DNA of 6,237 bases, taken from NCBI GenBank assembly GCA_030616565.1, contig JAUWXC010000046.1, positions 1 to 6,237 of the forward strand. The letters are read 5' to 3'. Source of the DNA: Methanocellales archaeon (GTDB lineage Archaea > Halobacteriota > UBA148 > JAUWXC01). Position numbers and translations under genes: made by a program. Below the pieces are notes generated by a model. The model worked only from the letters and a program-made list of their open reading frames with translations. It had not been told where the DNA came from and ran no database searches. How positions within the stretch are numbered: the first letter of the stretch is position 1; each line of letters begins with the position of its first letter. Positions 5,110 through 6,237 of this stretch are shown here, piece after piece.

Positions 5110-6237
5110 ATGATGATCAAACGACTGTCTGAGTTGAGCGATGTACAAATGGAGACGTTGCTGCGCAGCGATGTCAAGGATGTCGCGAGCGTTGCAAAGA
5201 AGATTTTAGAGGATGTACGGAAGAACGGCGATAGCGCCGTCATCAAGTACACGAAGAAGTTTGATGGTGTGATACTGAAAAATCTCGAGGTCGCAGAGAA
5301 GGAAATCATAGATGCTGAGGCGTCCGTAGATGCAAAACTCATCAAACACCTCGAGAGGGCAGCGCTCAATATAGCTGCATTCCACGGCGAGCAGTTGAAT
5401 GACGAGTTATGGCTGACCGAATTTAGACCCGGCATAACACTCGGACAGAAGGCCACGCCACTGGATAGAATCGGCACATATGTGCCAGGCGGTCTTGCAT
5501 CCTATCCTTCCACGGCGCTGATGACTGTGATCCCGGCAAAAGTGGCTGGCGTCCCGGAAGTGGTCATGTGCACTCCGCCCAAACCAGATGGAACCGTGAA
5601 TCCCCTCACGTTAGCGGCAGCTGATATAGCAGGCGCGGACAGGGTATTCAAGGTAGGAGGAGCACAAGCAATAGCAGCGATGGCATATGGCACGGAAAGC
5701 GTCCCGAAAGTGGACAAAATCGTTGGGCCTGGAAATGTGTACGTAACGGCTGCCAAGATGCTGGTGCGCAACGACGTGGAGATCGACTTTCCCGCAGGAC
5801 CCAGTGAGGTCGTCATTCTGGCACATCACGTTCCTGAGAAAGGATTGACCAAGACCACGTCGATCATCGCATCAGACATGGTCGCGCAGGCAGAGCACGA
5901 TCCCGCATCGGTTGCCATCCTGGTCACGACGTCTCAAGAGCTGGCAAAGGCTGTCGATGCCGAGGTAAAGGGGCAAATGAAGAAGGCACCACGAAAGGAA
6001 ATAATCGATAAGGCGCTGAAGAAAAGTGTAATCCTAATCGCGGATGATTTGAAGCAGGGCATAGAGTTCGTCAATGCCCTCGCCCCTGAGCACCTTGAAT
6101 TAATCGTTCCGGACCCGCTGAAGGTGCTGAAGAATATCAGGCATGCCGGCGCGATCTTCATCGGAGAGTATTCGCCCGTCGCCGCCGGGGATTACGCCGC
6201 CGGAACAAATCACGTTCTGCCAACGATGAGGTACGCA
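5110..6237 (+). CDS. hisD: Histidinol dehydrogenase, 3' end outside the window
   Basis: HisD catalyses the last two steps of histidine synthesis, oxidising L-histidinol through the aldehyde to L-histidine with two NAD+. The frame is open from ATG 5110 to the last base, giving 376 residues of an enzyme normally about 420-435 long, so roughly 50 C-terminal residues are missing. Motifs read RIGTYVPGG (120-128), [14 protein letters not shown] (182-195), [10 protein letters not shown] (203-212), IDFPAGPSE (225-233), QAEHDP (260-265; zinc ligands Q260 and H263), APEHLEL (325-331; catalytic E327 and H328) and [13 protein letters not shown] (360-372; zinc ligand D361). The fourth zinc ligand, a late histidine, lies past the edge. 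Two ATGs in tandem (5110 and 5113) are possible starts; TAG at 5092 bars a longer form. The ribosome site is weak (GGAATGAT, 5099-5106). It lies 31 bp after pps on the same strand and may share its transcript; no other his gene is in view. Confidence 0.95.
   Translation, partial: MMIKRLSELSDVQMETLLRSDVKDVASVAKKILEDVRKNGDSAVIKYTKKFDGVILKNLEVAEKEIIDAEASVDAKLIKHLERAALNIAAFHGEQLNDELWLTEFRPGITLGQKATPLDRIGTYVPGGLASYPSTALMTVIPAKVAGVPEVVMCTPPKPDGTVNPLTLAAADIAGADRVFKVGGAQAIAAMAYGTESVPKVDKIVGPGNVYVTAAKMLVRNDVEIDFPAGPSEVVILAHHVPEKGLTKTTSIIASDMVAQAEHDPASVAILVTTSQELAKAVDAEVKGQMKKAPRKEIIDKALKKSVILIADDLKQGIEFVNALAPEHLELIVPDPLKVLKNIRHAGAIFIGEYSPVAAGDYAAGTNHVLPTMRYA

Noticed and set aside
5102..5113. Three-codon ORF (ATG ATG CCA TGA) whose stop overlaps the hisD start, as a possible leader peptide
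   Set aside because: It has no His codons and arises from a simple ATGATG repeat; nothing suggests attenuation.

Overview
The window reads as ordinary chromosomal DNA from a euryarchaeon. The gene families point to a methanogen or a relative such as the Methanosarcinales, Syntrophoarchaeales or ANME lineages; that placement is an inference from family resemblance and not a database result. The archaeal signs are clear: the pantoate kinase / phosphopantothenate synthetase route to CoA that replaces bacterial PanC and CoaA, an archaeal-type CoaBC, a TATAAATA promoter, and GGTGA-type ribosome binding sites. Coding density is very high and there is no sign of mobile elements, CRISPR, rRNA or tRNA genes.

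Layout. The minus-strand transcription unit (about 2195 down to 65) reads thiL (thiamine-monophosphate kinase), then amrS (AmmeMemoRadiSam-type radical SAM enzyme, 4 bp after thiL), then a 40-codon ORF of unknown function with a good ribosome binding site. Past its TAG stop, this last frame stays open to the left edge of the window. The 90-bp divergent intergenic region (2186-2275) holds one AT-rich core that gives a strong TATA box for thiL and a weaker one for the opposite strand, plus a 7-bp inverted repeat and an 8-bp palindrome.

The plus-strand unit (2276 to the right edge) reads coaBC, pantoate kinase, phosphopantothenate synthetase, then hisD, which is cut off by the window end. The first three are joined by two 4-bp ATGA overlaps. 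Together they encode every step from pantoate to 4'-phosphopantetheine: pantoate is phosphorylated, joined to beta-alanine, then given cysteine (CTP-dependent) and decarboxylated (FMN-dependent). hisD follows after 31 bp and encodes the last two oxidations of histidine synthesis.

I do not see a previously undescribed system. The items most worth a second look are the small ORF at the left edge with its in-frame TAG, the compact CoA operon next to a possibly shared promoter, the archaeal departures from bacterial CoaC catalytic motifs, and the uncharacterised role of the radical SAM protein coupled to thiL.
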